Source: Diadema setosum
Taxonomy: Eukaryota; Echinodermata; Echinoidea; Diadematoida; Diadematidae
NCBI GenBank assembly: GCA_033980235.1
Contig: CM067077.1
Location: 690,001-754,000 of the forward strand
Length of the DNA stretch: 64,000 bases
Direction of reading: 5' to 3'
Below are positions 61,722-64,000 of the stretch, one piece after another. The notes beneath the pieces are model-generated. The model was given only the letters and a program-made list of their open reading frames with translations, made no database searches and was not told the origin of the DNA. Every line of letters starts with the position of its first letter. Position 1 is the stretch's first letter. A program made the position numbers and the translations under genes.

Positions 61722-63620
61722 GGGGGGGTAAGACAGCTAGGATTCTGATTATCTGGCCATTAGTCCAAAAAGGTCCTTTTCATCAAAATTTAAGATACGA
61801 GGTCTGGTCGCCCCAGAGACGATTGTTATGTTGTGTTTTGTTTTGTTTTTGTTTTTTTTTTCACAAGCAATACCAAACTGGATTTGAAGAAAGATAAAGC
61901 CTTATGCATCTGAAAATAAGCTAGCCTTCAAGCTGCCAAAGGGACACACATTTTCTCTTTTTTTTAATCAAACTTGGCAGTAGTTATCTTTGATTGACCT
62001 TGAAAATATCTATTTCTGCTTTGTTTCTTTCTGTAAAAACTATGATTTTTAGTTAAACCTTTTTAGCAATAGTTGGTCACTGACGTGAGTCATGGTGTAC
62101 AGATGTTGCACACAGTGTCTCTATATTTTTCCATTTTAATGGCAGCTTCACTATCATGTCTGATGAAGTCAGCTTCACATTTTTAAAATTTATACAAATA
62201 TGTTGAATATGAGATGATTTTGTTTCCAATACTATCCACAGTATCCTAAACAATCACATATAGCTGTAAGTTAAATGTTGCTCTTCACATGGAGACTCAA
62301 TTACTGCCATGAAATTGATTTAAAAAAAGAGCATATCATCGATTGATAAACCCTCGATAATGAGAACTCCTCTCCACCATCAGTAAAAGAGAAGAAGATT
62401 TTACATGAATGAATTGACAATTTTGATTTGTGGTGATTTCTGTTGTAATTCAGTGTCTTAATTAGTGTAGTTCATTGCGGAAAGTCTCATGAAAACCCAA
62501 TCCTGTTAACAAAATACATATGTACCTGTATACTGTAGTCCCTCACAATTAAACCCAATCATATAAACACAAATATGCCGATTTGATTGCTGGTGCCCAC
62601 ACACAATTCTATGTACAGAACTAAACAAATAGATTTGCTTCATTTTATCATTGCCTTATTCAGTCATATTGAATATGGTATCTAAAAGCTGCAAGTTTCT
62701 ATTTTTTTTCTAATTGATATTCTGATCTTTATCTTATTAATGTAAAGACTATAACAAGCCATGGATAGTTTGTGTGTGTGGATGAAGTACAATTTTTATC
62801 TGTCTGCACAAATGATCAAATGTATAATTTCTGCTTATTTTCCAGATTTTGAAGACCATTGACAAGCCAAGGTGTGATAGGCTAAGTCGGCCAGAGGCGT
62901 GTCCACCAGGGATCTATGAATTAATGACAAGGTGCTGGGCTCACGAACCAGAGAATAGAATGTCTTTCGCCGAACTCTGTGAAGAGCTTCCAAAAGTAAG
63001 GACTCAAATTATCTGGAATTTGAATTCACCTTTAAGTGGTTCAGTTAGATTTGTGTCAAGTTTAATCCTAAAAATCTTTCAAAATCACCCCCCCCCCCTG
63101 CAAATTATACTCCTTTGATAAGAAGTGCTGTATGATTTGTGAATATGCATATGAATTATAAGACATGGAATCTACTTCTCCAAATCTATTAATAGTTTCT
63201 ATAGAGGTATTCCATGAGATTCTATGAGATTCCATGAGATATTTAAGGTCTTAATGTTTAAGTACTGCTCATTCATACTTAGATAACTCATGTTTCTTTC
63301 CCTTTGTTCATTTTCTTTTTATATTTCTTCCCTCTCTTCTCTCTCTCTCTGTCTTTTCCTGACTCATGTAATATCTCCTTTTATTTTCTTCCTTCTCCTT
63401 CTTCACTTTCTCTTCATCCTTTTTCCTTACATGCTTCTCCCCCTCTCCCTTCTCGCTTCTCTCCTTTTTTTCTCTTTTTTTTTTCTCTTTGAAATATTTC
63501 TCTTCCTATCCCTTGGCAGATGAAACCAATGCAAGTCAAGACGCTGTCAAGCCACACAGGACTCCACCCTGAGGAGCTGAGCTACAGAGCAGACGACATC
63601 ATCGCAGTAGTGGAGGCAAA
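4919..63620 (+). CDS. ACK: ACK-family non-receptor tyrosine kinase (partial, 7 exons in window)
   Basis: Spliced coding segments 4919-5107, 36136-36294, 39983-40174, 40846-40952, 41646-41772, 62846-62995 and 63520-63620 join in one frame (1,025 nt, about 341 residues). In order they give a Pro-rich linker, glycine loop [12 protein letters not shown] lysine, helix-C glutamate in [16 protein letters not shown] catalytic loop, DFG magnesium motif, a tyrosine in the activation segment (GENYRSE), [16 protein letters not shown] in helix [13 protein letters not shown] near the domain end, and the first strands of an SH3 domain. The kinase-then-SH3 order and the EFAPLRSL and LKLPLAW blocks are typical of ACK/TNK2 and especially insect Ack-like kinases, which act downstream of Cdc42 in receptor trafficking and signalling. 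All catalytic residues are present, so an active kinase is expected. The 5' exons and the rest of the SH3, Cdc42-binding and UBA-type tail are outside the window. Ortholog level (TNK1, TNK2 or Ack-like) is not resolved. Confidence 0.9.
5129..5152. repeat. (TTTG)n microsatellite just inside the intron
   Basis: Tandem GTTT units starting about 20 bp downstream of the donor site at 5108. Confidence 0.85.
5262..5561. mobile_element. MITE, about 300 bp, with long inverted ends
   Basis: The left end reads TACCCCCATTCCACAGAGAT, and the reverse complement of the right end reads TATCCCCATTCCACAGAGAT. Similarity continues about 50 bp inward through CTC, GTCACT and GAAGCA blocks. There is no coding potential. 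This is a non-autonomous DNA transposon; the target duplication was not resolved beyond TA-rich flanks. Confidence 0.75.
5838..5926. repeat. near-perfect 42-bp-arm palindrome
   Basis: CGTCGGGTGCCCGTGCATTG... is followed almost immediately by its reverse complement ...CAATGCACGGGCACCCGACG, with almost no loop and one extra G in the right arm. It would extrude as a cruciform or fold as a long RNA hairpin. It may be a foldback element. Confidence 0.9.
6397..7420. mobile_element. 1-kb element with CTAG..CTCACC inverted ends and internal ~330-bp repeats
   Basis: The left end is CTAGCTCACCTGAG and the right end is CTCGGGTGAGCGCTAG, an imperfect inverted repeat. A second hairpin, CTCACCTGAGCCAAAGGCTC, sits at the left tip. 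The interior is a module repeated about 3.3 times (from 6478, 6797 and 7131, with a partial copy from 7308). Each copy opens with ACATTTTCATCTTCTTC, then CAGGTAGCATCCCTAG, AAAATGGGCACCATGCCCC and a run of C or G. A G18 tract lies at 7082-7099. ORFs across it are by-products of the repeat. I recall similar CTCACCTGAG repeats from other marine invertebrates. Confidence 0.75.
7524..7527. other. target-site duplication AAAT, left copy
   Basis: The four bases abutting the left terminal inverted repeat; the same AAAT abuts the right repeat at 17208-17211. Confidence 0.75.
7528..7548 (+). repeat. left terminal inverted repeat of the 9.68-kb transposon
   Basis: 21 bp identical to the reverse complement of 17187-17207. 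Inward of this the two arms diverge quickly, although both reach a CCC/GGG-containing TGTCCC-like word within 30 bp. Confidence 0.8.
7560..8790. promoter_or_regulatory. left subterminal GTGTCCC repeat array (probable transposase-binding region)
   Basis: Degenerate repeats built on GTGTCCC(C/T), often followed by CTAACG(T)CGG, start near 7566, 7935, 8127, 8301, 8531 and 8757, with an inverted copy at about 8718-8746. Subterminal repeats of this kind are usually binding sites for a transposon's own transposase. The first-exon promoter of the transposase may also lie here, but I cannot place it. Confidence 0.6.
9430..9704. mobile_element. nested GGCGGCGGAAGC element with G27 tract
   Basis: The left core GGCGGCGGAAGC at 9433-9444 faces its reverse complement GCTTCCGCCGCC at 9690-9701. 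Between them lie a 27-G run (9445-9471), two G11 runs, and directly repeated GGGTGATAAAAATTTTTTT blocks. It looks like a degraded short MITE inside the larger transposon. The ORFs over it are Gly/Pro low-complexity artefacts. Confidence 0.55.
10177..10178 (+). promoter_or_regulatory. possible 3' splice acceptor upstream of the transposase ATG
   Basis: A polypyrimidine tract followed by TTTAACAG ends at 10178. The frame is open from 10179 through the ATG at 10194, and the stop TAA lies at 10173, upstream of the AG. An upstream (5' UTR or coding) exon is therefore possible but not identified. Confidence 0.5.
10194..12825 (+). CDS. transposase gene, exon 1 (877 codons plus 1 nt)
   Basis: By far the longest open frame in the window, with no internal stop. 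Reading on past the donor GTAGGG at 12826 gives an 18-codon low-complexity tail (GRGQGQYSE...) ending at 12884, which looks like intron read-through. Splicing gives a better C-terminus. The coding strand is A-rich in the N-terminal half (Lys/Glu codons). Confidence 0.85.
10194..14548 (+). CDS. spliced transposase-like protein, 1,049 aa, four exons
   Basis: Exons 10194-12825, 13283-13493, 13783-13870 and 14330-14548 have GT..AG junctions that keep frame (phases 1, 2 and 0) and total 3,150 nt including TAA. The start is the ATG at 10194 (A at -3, G at +4); the TTG at 10188 is not needed. Residues ~1-100 are very basic and ~100-280 form a Lys/Glu/Arg-rich likely coiled coil. Cys pairs follow (CLCEYC, CGNC, CETC). 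The core blocks are VDFSENYK (D622), [10 protein letters not shown] (D708) and [14 protein letters not shown] (D749/E751), spaced like an RNase H-fold DDE catalytic core. A further Cys motif ([13 protein letters not shown]) precedes the splice. The C-terminal exons add a conserved-looking beta-rich tail. It probably cuts and joins the ends of the enclosing element. A host-domesticated gene is an alternative, but the enclosing inverted repeats argue for a mobile element. Confidence 0.8.
13283..13493 (+). CDS. transposase gene, exon 2
   Basis: 211 nt between CTCACAG and a GTAAAA donor. The leading GT completes the split Gly codon left by exon 1. It encodes a Thr/Pro/Asp-rich, probably disordered linker ([26 protein letters not shown]) and ends with two bases of an Arg codon. 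Confidence 0.7.
13783..13870 (+). CDS. transposase gene, exon 3
   Basis: 88 nt after a strong T-rich tract and ATTACAG, ending TTG|GTAAGT. The first G completes AGG (Arg). It encodes [20 protein letters not shown]..., a beta-rich segment that continues in frame into exon 4. Confidence 0.75.
14097..14269. mobile_element. pogo/Tigger-like MITE inside the transposase gene's last intron
   Basis: TA, then CAGTGGAACCTC at the left and GAGGTTCCTCTG then TA at the right: TA target duplication and CAGTnGAACCTC termini as in pogo/Tigger elements. The interior has ATAACAAGGTAATTTT repeats. It is 173 bp, lies wholly within intron 13871-14329 and leaves the splice sites intact. Confidence 0.8.
14330..14548 (+). 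CDS. transposase gene, exon 4 (terminal)
   Basis: 219 nt from a TTTTTACAG acceptor to TAA. It begins [20 protein letters not shown], continues [20 protein letters not shown] and ends TLSGKYGLE. The frame is phase 0 and continues exon 3 exactly. The lack of stops, the sensible hydrophobic/acidic pattern and the downstream AATAAA support it as the true 3' coding end. Confidence 0.75.
   Translation: MTAVRGDVVQVKFLKRTTDGLYSFSPEPEAAHPKSDIVGKLPVPVMHPVGRKFLYEFDQTVLSTLSGKYGLE
14758..14763 (+). terminator. AATAAA polyadenylation signal of the transposase gene
   Basis: Canonical hexamer 210 bp after the stop codon at 14546-14548. Another AATAAA occurs near 15277. Confidence 0.55.
14861..15093. mobile_element. 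MITE nested in the transposon 3' arm
   Basis: The left end AAGGCCGGGCCACACT and the right end AGTGTGGCCTGGCCATTA are inverted repeats. The interior is unusually rich in CGTTGCA/TGCGTCG words. The ORF over it is not a gene. Confidence 0.65.
15173..15226. repeat. 20-bp-arm hairpin
   Basis: AAAGGTACTGGGTAAGAGT is followed after about 15 bp by ACTCTTACCCAGTACCTTT, a perfect stem-loop within the right arm of the large transposon. Confidence 0.85.
16289..16677. repeat. tandem duplication, ~210-bp period, each copy carrying a GGTGTCCCC hairpin
   Basis: Copy 1 starts GTGTTTCTATTGTTGAAAGT near 16289 and copy 2 near 16499; both run through TATCTCAATGAGTAGA and GTCACTATG. Each ends in a 15-bp-arm hairpin (GTAAGGGGGACACCA / TGGTGTCCCCCTTAC) at 16396-16428 and 16611-16645. 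A further single GGTGTCCCCCTTAC lies at 16997-17010. This is the right subterminal repeat block of the transposon. Confidence 0.85.
17187..17207 (-). repeat. right terminal inverted repeat of the 9.68-kb transposon
   Basis: Exact reverse complement of 7528-7548, followed by AAAT (17208-17211), which matches the bases before the left end. Confidence 0.8.
17212..20683. other. intronic stretch without genes
   Basis: AT-rich sequence with only simple repeats: G-tract near 18042-18055, (CAAA)n near 18347-18371 and a GA-rich patch near 19915-19945. No exon with coding-like content or domain motif on either strand. Confidence 0.5.
20684..20925 (+). mobile_element. tRNA-derived SINE
   Basis: It begins with a tRNA-like head: GCGCTGTGGCATAGTGGATA (box A-like TGGCATAGTGG) and, 30-odd bases on, GAGTTCAAATCC (box B-like). 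A body follows with CCATGTCCCTCTCGACCCAG and GGTACCTGGCAACGCTGGGG, then a 3' tail of (TTA)n at about 20904-20922. Internal pol III boxes, an unrelated body and a simple 3' repeat are the layout of a SINE. Confidence 0.75.
21002..21438. mobile_element. MITE with GGCTGCGTTTATCTA ends
   Basis: AGGCTGCGTTTATCTA at the left and TAGATAAATGCAGCC at the right are inverted repeats. The word GATAAACGCA and the GAAACGCGTTT motif recur inside. About 437 bp, non-coding. Confidence 0.7.
21494..21578. mobile_element. 85-bp TTAA-type MITE, diverged copy 2
   Basis: Contains CTGATTTTGC, CATTCCCATAGACACCT and GAGTATACT and ends CTTCAATGGG|TTAA, matching the 55679 copy with many substitutions. The left terminus is decayed. 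Confidence 0.6.
21583..24247. other. intronic stretch without genes
   Basis: Only short spurious ORFs. A local AACTTGTTGAT triplication lies near 22219-22250 and a G13 tract at 23865-23877. Nothing else recognised. Confidence 0.5.
24252..25249. mobile_element. 998-bp foldback element, TTAA-flanked
   Basis: Two arms of roughly 400 bp face each other almost without mismatch around a spacer near 24650-24720. Shared words include CTCGCCCCAAAGTGCTCTCA, CGAATTGATGACTGAATGTG and CAAACGTTGCCCAAAGCC-like blocks. The outermost bases are AGATAATA...ATTATCT between TTAA at 24248-24251 and at 25250-25253. The right arm carries an asymmetric insertion near 24990-25110 with a small GCCGCCGCC/GGCGGCGGC hairpin. 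TTAA target choice suggests mobilisation by a piggyBac- or Kolobok-type transposase. Confidence 0.85.
26134..26312. mobile_element. palindromic MITE, ~170 bp
   Basis: TTTCATAAAGCTGTTCGTAA ... GACTGGTGATCAGTTC on the left is mirrored by GAACTGATCACCAGTC ... TACGAACAGCTTTATGAAAC on the right. The arms cover about 70 bp each around a short loop. Non-coding. Confidence 0.8.
26313..27158. other. intronic stretch with (CA)n
   Basis: Apart from (CA)n at 27019-27066 and a (TTTG)n near 26400-26414 nothing is recognised. Confidence 0.5.
27019..27066. repeat. (CA)n microsatellite
   Basis: About 23 uninterrupted CA dinucleotides. Confidence 0.95.
27163..27539. mobile_element. candidate Kolobok-like MITE, TTAA-flanked
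   Basis: TTAA (27159-27162) then AGGCATAATTTACC; at the right GGTAAACAGGAACT then TTAA (27540-27543). The inverted ends match partially, so the copy is old or the call is wrong. Confidence 0.45.
27544..28352. other. intronic stretch with G19 tract
   Basis: A run of 19 G lies at 27576-27594. No gene or transposon recognised. Confidence 0.5.
28357..28918. mobile_element. 562-bp Kolobok-like MITE with long inverted arms
   Basis: TTAA (28353-28356) AGGACAAGTTCACCTTCATT ... AAGGTGAACTTGTCCT TTAA (28919-28922). The inverted arms extend well over 100 bp through blocks such as GTAGCAATATTAGTAGAACA. TTAA duplication and AGG ends are Kolobok traits. The internal ORF has no family motif. Confidence 0.85.
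28923..35959. other. 7-kb intronic stretch without recognised genes
   Basis: Simple repeats only: C21 at 31318-31338, (TG)n compound at 32210-32271, G17 at 32463-32479 and C15 at 35202-35216. A weak inverted repeat (CTCAAAGTT / AACTTTGAG) lies near 31590-31700. A 543-nt minus-strand open frame at 33895-34437 has no recognisable domain and is treated as chance. Confidence 0.5.
32210..32271. repeat. (TG)n compound microsatellite
   Basis: TG dinucleotides interrupted by TATG units. Confidence 0.9.
35960..36135 (+). promoter_or_regulatory. pyrimidine-rich 3' end of the 31-kb intron
   Basis: Long C/T-rich stretch with (TATC)n at about 36031-36051 and a C9 run, ending CCCACCCAG at the exon boundary. 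This is consistent with a strong polypyrimidine tract for a very long intron. Confidence 0.6.
36136..36294 (+). CDS. ACK: ACK-like kinase exon B: VAVK and helix C
   Basis: 53 codons, phase 0, acceptor CCCAG and donor [14 protein letters not shown] supplies the ATP-orienting lysine, [12 protein letters not shown] the helix-C glutamate and [12 protein letters not shown] strands 4-5. The exon is GC-rich with synonymous third positions mostly C or G, clearly different from the AT-rich intron. Confidence 0.92.
38185..38404. repeat. 109-bp tandem duplication
   Basis: Two adjacent copies begin GAAGTACGTAGCATGC and GAAGTACATAGCATGC and share GTTGTCAAATAGTGTCATCT and CAATGTCTGTAACTG-like ends. They differ at about 8% of positions by eye. 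Confidence 0.85.
38999..39208. repeat. compound (ATG/ATA)n and inverted (CAT/TAT)n microsatellite
   Basis: 38999-39115 holds ATGATGATG and AATGATAATG runs, and 39146-39208 holds ATTATCATT runs in the opposite sense. The two halves can pair. Ile/Ser/Leu homopolymer ORFs here are artefacts. Confidence 0.9.
39983..40174 (+). CDS. ACK: ACK-like kinase exon C: hinge, helix E, catalytic loop
   Basis: 64 codons, phase 0, acceptor CCTAG, donor [23 protein letters not shown] spans the hinge and helix D, and [25 protein letters not shown] contains the tyrosine-kinase signature HRDLAARN with the catalytic Asp. Confidence 0.93.
40239..40421. mobile_element. possible pogo-like MITE
   Basis: TGTACTCCCGTAATAACAAA at the left and TGTTATAACAGGAGTGCACTG at the right are roughly inverted, with GTTATAACGAAATTTTATTA-type words inside. 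Termini imperfect. Confidence 0.4.
40846..40952 (+). CDS. ACK: ACK-like kinase exon D: DFG and activation segment
   Basis: 107 nt, enters in phase 0 and leaves two bases of a Trp codon (TG|GTAACG). [20 protein letters not shown] carries DFG and the activation-segment tyrosine; NLKLPLAW leads into the substrate-binding loop. LSRxL-x-xG-x-x-Y and LKLPxAW are strongly ACK-like. Confidence 0.92.
41646..41772 (+). CDS. ACK: ACK-like kinase exon E: substrate loop and helix F
   Basis: 127 nt. Its first G completes Trp, giving LAW-MPVES where most kinases have an APE-type motif. Then [21 protein letters not shown] follows (helix F with the structural Asp) and LSGEE. Donor GTAAAG, phase 0. The next coding exon is 21 kb away. 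Confidence 0.92.
42147..42251. repeat. inverted repeat, ~30-bp arms
   Basis: GGGGAAAATTTTTTGTTGCA faces TGCAACAAAATTTCCCTTGATC across about 40 bp. Possible small MITE. Confidence 0.6.
42891..43339. mobile_element. 449-bp pogo/Tigger-like MITE
   Basis: TA|CAGTTGAACCTCTATTATCC at the left and GGATACGAGAGGTTCAACTG|TA at the right: TA duplication and CAGTTGAACCTC termini. CCGGAT words repeat near both ends. Internal ORFs have no transposase motif. Confidence 0.85.
43342..44735. other. intronic stretch with TAGATAGG-type and GA-rich repeats
   Basis: (TAGATAGG)-like degenerate repeat at 43360-43500, (GA)n at 44081-44102 continuing as purine-rich DNA to about 44230. No gene recognised. Confidence 0.55.
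44740..44824. mobile_element. 85-bp TTAA-type MITE, copy 3
   Basis: TTAA (44736-44739) then CCCATTGAAGACGAGTCC ... TCAGTCCGTGCTGAAGGGG then TGAA (decayed TTAA). Opposite orientation to the copies at 45604 and 55679. Confidence 0.8.
45604..45688. mobile_element. 85-bp TTAA-type MITE, copy 4
   Basis: TTAA (45600-45603) then CCTGTTGAGGACGGACTG ... GACTCGTCCTCAACGGG then TTAA (45689-45692). 13-bp inverted termini around GGACTCGTCC-like core. Same length as copy 5. Confidence 0.88.
45693..48842. other. intronic stretch without genes
   Basis: A pyrimidine-rich tract at 46780-46975, A-runs near 48170-48184 and (AAAAC)n near 48790-48810. Short Leu/Ser-rich ORFs are by-products. Nothing else recognised. 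Confidence 0.5.
48847..49234. mobile_element. 388-bp Kolobok-like MITE
   Basis: TTAA (48843-48846) AGGGATGATATAGTTTTTGT at the left. The reverse complement of the right end reads AGGGATGATGTAGTTTTAGT, followed by GTAA (decayed TTAA). The arms continue inward at lower identity. The centre has a second inverted pair, GGTCCTAATAA / TTATTAGGACC. Confidence 0.78.
49237..49298. repeat. 31-bp tandem duplication
   Basis: Two identical adjacent copies of AATGACTACTGGATGCCAGG..., directly abutting the right end of the MITE at 48847-49234. Confidence 0.95.
49501..49713. mobile_element. TA-flanked MITE, Tc1/mariner-like
   Basis: TACTGTAAACGTGGATATTT at the left. The reverse complement of the right end reads TACTGTAAAAGTGGAAATTT. 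Inside are ATTTTTGCG / CGCGAAAAT blocks. About 213 bp, non-coding. Confidence 0.75.
49714..52823. other. intronic stretch without genes
   Basis: Holds an AATGATAATA-like repeat at about 50915-51010, a T17 tract near 51102-51119 and a G tract near 51621-51634. A TTAA-flanked segment at about 50591-50871 with AGGAGCAAG / CATCCTT ends could be a decayed MITE. No gene recognised. Confidence 0.5.
52824..52900 (+). tRNA. tRNA-like sequence, anticodon AGC (Ala-like), probably pseudogene or SINE head
   Basis: TATAGCTCAGTCAGTAGAGC is a good D-arm/box A. CCGGG-CTAGCAA-TCCGG forms an anticodon arm with AGC at the anticodon position. GAGTTCGAATCC is box B, and the 3' end reads CCA. The acceptor stem pairs poorly and the T stem has one mismatch, so a working tRNA-Ala is unlikely. 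Confidence 0.5.
52901..55420. other. intronic stretch without genes
   Basis: Only a CTACCTACC/TATG-type degenerate microsatellite from about 55290 to 55420. Short ORFs lack motifs. Confidence 0.5.
55428..56195. mobile_element. 768-bp MITE inserted in a TACC microsatellite
   Basis: ATGTGACCGTGCATCACAAA at the left, and the reverse complement of the right end reads ATGTGACCCTGCGCCACAAA. The inverted repeat continues through ACAAAAAGTCGC (~35 bp). CTACCTATC-type microsatellite lies on both sides. It contains the 85-bp MITE at 55679-55763. Confidence 0.82.
55679..55763. mobile_element. 85-bp TTAA-type MITE, copy 5 (best preserved)
   Basis: TTAA (55675-55678) CCCGTTGAGGACGG ... CTCGTCCTCAACGGG TTAA (55764-55767). 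A perfect 13-bp inverted terminal repeat, with a central GAGTATACTC palindrome. CCC termini plus TTAA target recall piggyBac. Confidence 0.9.
56692..60467. mobile_element. 3,776-bp non-autonomous DNA transposon with CAGGG ends
   Basis: The left end reads CAGGGTTCTCGCCAGGAATT and the reverse complement of the right end reads CAGGGATCTCGCCAGCGTAT. Similarity resumes inward at CACGCTTGTCGGC / CACCCTTGTCGGT. GTGGAGC directly flanks both ends (56685-56691 and 60468-60474). CTTGTCGG motifs recur near the right end (about 60363, 60391 and 60424) and once at the left (56719). CAGGG termini resemble hAT elements, but those make 8-bp duplications and here 7 bp match. No long ORF exists, so it is non-autonomous. 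The interior is mostly the satellite block listed separately. Confidence 0.8.
57345..58770. repeat. ~195-200-bp satellite with alternating two-type units
   Basis: About seven units. The marker ACTGATTTCGTT recurs near 57868, 58071, 58273, 58467 and 58662. Downstream of it the units alternate: GTGAAATGAACGGACATTTT (type A) at 57868, 58273 and 58662, and TTGAAATTTACGGACAT (type B) at 58071 and 58467. Each unit also contains two related half-motifs, TAACGAACCTTCAGAATAA and TAACGAACCCTCAGAGTAA. Left-hand units are more diverged. Confidence 0.85.
60475..61252. other. intronic stretch without genes
   Basis: Short ORFs without motifs; nothing recognised. Confidence 0.5.
61253..61427. mobile_element. 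palindromic MITE, ~175 bp
   Basis: AGGTCCGTTTCGTGAAAGTCGT at the left and GACTTCATGAAACAGATCCCT at the right are imperfect inverted repeats. ATGAGAG / CTCACA-type words occur inside. It resembles the 26134 element in its TTTCATGAA-type end. Confidence 0.55.
61580..61682 (+). pseudogene. possible decayed PHD-finger-like fragment
   Basis: One frame reads [17 protein letters not shown] and then [16 protein letters not shown], resembling the Cys/His/Trp spacing of PHD-type fingers found in some LINE first ORFs, with at least one zinc ligand missing. The frame runs straight into the G42 tract. No reverse transcriptase is nearby. Weak call. Confidence 0.2.
61689..61738. repeat. G42-A-G7 homopolymer tract
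   Basis: 42 consecutive G at 61689-61730, A, then seven G. Longest mononucleotide run in the window; may form quadruplexes, and its exact length may be uncertain in the assembly. Confidence 0.9.
61739..62845. other. 3' end of the 21-kb intron, nothing recognised
   Basis: AT-rich DNA leading to the TTTTCCAG acceptor at 62845. Confidence 0.5.
62846..62995 (+). CDS. ACK: ACK-like kinase exon F: C-lobe end
   Basis: 50 codons, phase 0, acceptor TTCCAG, donor [26 protein letters not shown] and [20 protein letters not shown] match helices G-I of ACK kinases. The invariant Arg of the CW-x6-R motif is the R in ENRMSF. It ends EELPK, just before the SH3 domain. Confidence 0.92.
62996..63519 (+). other. 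524-bp intron with pyrimidine-rich 3' half
   Basis: C-run near 63089-63097, direct TGAGATTCCATGAGAT repeats near 63220-63240 and a 200-bp C/T-rich tract (63295-63500) before the TTGGCAG acceptor. Confidence 0.75.
63520..63620 (+). CDS. ACK: ACK-like kinase exon G: start of SH3 domain
   Basis: 101 nt, phase 0 in, two bases of a codon out (AA|GTGAGA). MKPMQVKTL is the first SH3 strand, and [18 protein letters not shown] matches the ELSFxxGDxIxVxE block with an Ala-Asp-Asp variant. In ACK kinases an SH3 follows the kinase domain directly, confirming the family. The rest of the domain is beyond the window. Confidence 0.88.
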
Positions 63621-64000
63621 GTGAGAATTTTTTCATTTCTTTCCCGCCAAAAGTGTTCAAAGAAAACTTGAAAGTCCTAAAGTACTATTTGTTCAAATTT
63701 GACACATGAGGCGTGGTCAGATTGGCAAAATATCTAGAAGTTTAAGATCGCGAAGACTTCGCAATCTTTTGTCATGCGGTCACACTTGCAGCCAAACTTG
63801 GATCAAGAAGTTTGGGTCATTGGTTACGTGCGCGCAAGAATGAAAAAAAGAGCGCGCCATCCAGTGGCTAGTGATTTTGACGTAACAATTGCACATCTGT
63901 ACATGACAATGGCCTCGTGCTTGAAGACACTGCCTGCAAACAGATCAAGAATTTTGGCGGGGTGAGGGAAATATCCCTAGTTGGAGTGGGAAGTTTTGCG
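63621..64000. other. intron, incomplete at window end
   Basis: From about 63744 there is a CGCGAAGACTTCGCAAT hairpin and GC-rich words (GTGCGCGCAAG, GAGCGCGCC) unlike the flanking intron, perhaps the start of another MITE. No coding exon recognised. Confidence 0.4.

Larger units (their letters stand above)
41773..62845 (+). other. intron of ACK-like gene, about 21.1 kb
   Basis: GTAAAG donor and TTTTCCAG acceptor. It separates LSGEE from ILKTIDKP, contiguous in helix G of ACK kinases. It hosts the 3.78-kb element, several MITEs and the tRNA-like sequence. Confidence 0.85.

Overview
This is a window of an animal nuclear genome. It has very long introns with GT..AG splice sites, AT-rich non-coding DNA, many short DNA-transposon remnants, tRNA-derived SINE-like sequences, microsatellites and long homopolymer G or C tracts. 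There is no operon structure or ribosome-binding signal. The repeat load and the kinase sequence suggest a marine invertebrate deuterostome, most likely an echinoderm; the species was not determined.

The one host gene I can support is a plus-strand ACK-family (activated Cdc42 kinase, TNK2/Ack-like) non-receptor tyrosine kinase. Seven coding exons lie at 4919-5107, 36136-36294, 39983-40174, 40846-40952, 41646-41772, 62846-62995 and 63520-63620. They join in frame and encode about 341 residues: a proline-rich linker, a complete kinase domain and the start of the SH3 domain. The first exons (N-terminal SAM-like region) and the rest of the SH3 and C-terminal tail are not in the window. Introns of about 31.0, 3.7, 0.7, 0.7, 21.1 and 0.5 kb separate the exons, and nearly everything else in the window is intron.

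The most striking object lies inside the 31-kb intron. It is an apparently complete DNA transposon of 9,680 bp (7528-17207) with 21-bp perfect terminal inverted repeats, a 4-bp AAAT target duplication, GGTGTCCC repeats near both ends, and a four-exon plus-strand gene (10194-14548) encoding a predicted 1,049-residue transposase-like protein. The large first exon is fully open. Three short downstream exons fit its reading frame exactly, and an AATAAA follows. The 4-bp duplication and the D/D/E-like conserved blocks suggest a Sola-type (possibly Sola2) element; this is a family inference, not a database result.

A second large element (56692-60467, 3,776 bp) lies in the 21-kb intron. It has CAGGG-type terminal inverted repeats, a 7-bp duplication GTGGAGC, CTTGTCGG motifs near its ends and an internal satellite of about 195 bp whose copies alternate between two types. 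It shows no transposase gene.

The remaining introns hold MITEs of several kinds: an 85-bp family flanked by TTAA (five copies), Kolobok-like elements flanked by TTAA, pogo/Tigger-like elements flanked by TA, a 998-bp foldback palindrome, and a 768-bp element inserted in a microsatellite and itself invaded by an 85-bp MITE. There are also two tRNA-derived sequences and many simple repeats. Gene-free stretches with nothing recognisable are listed as such.
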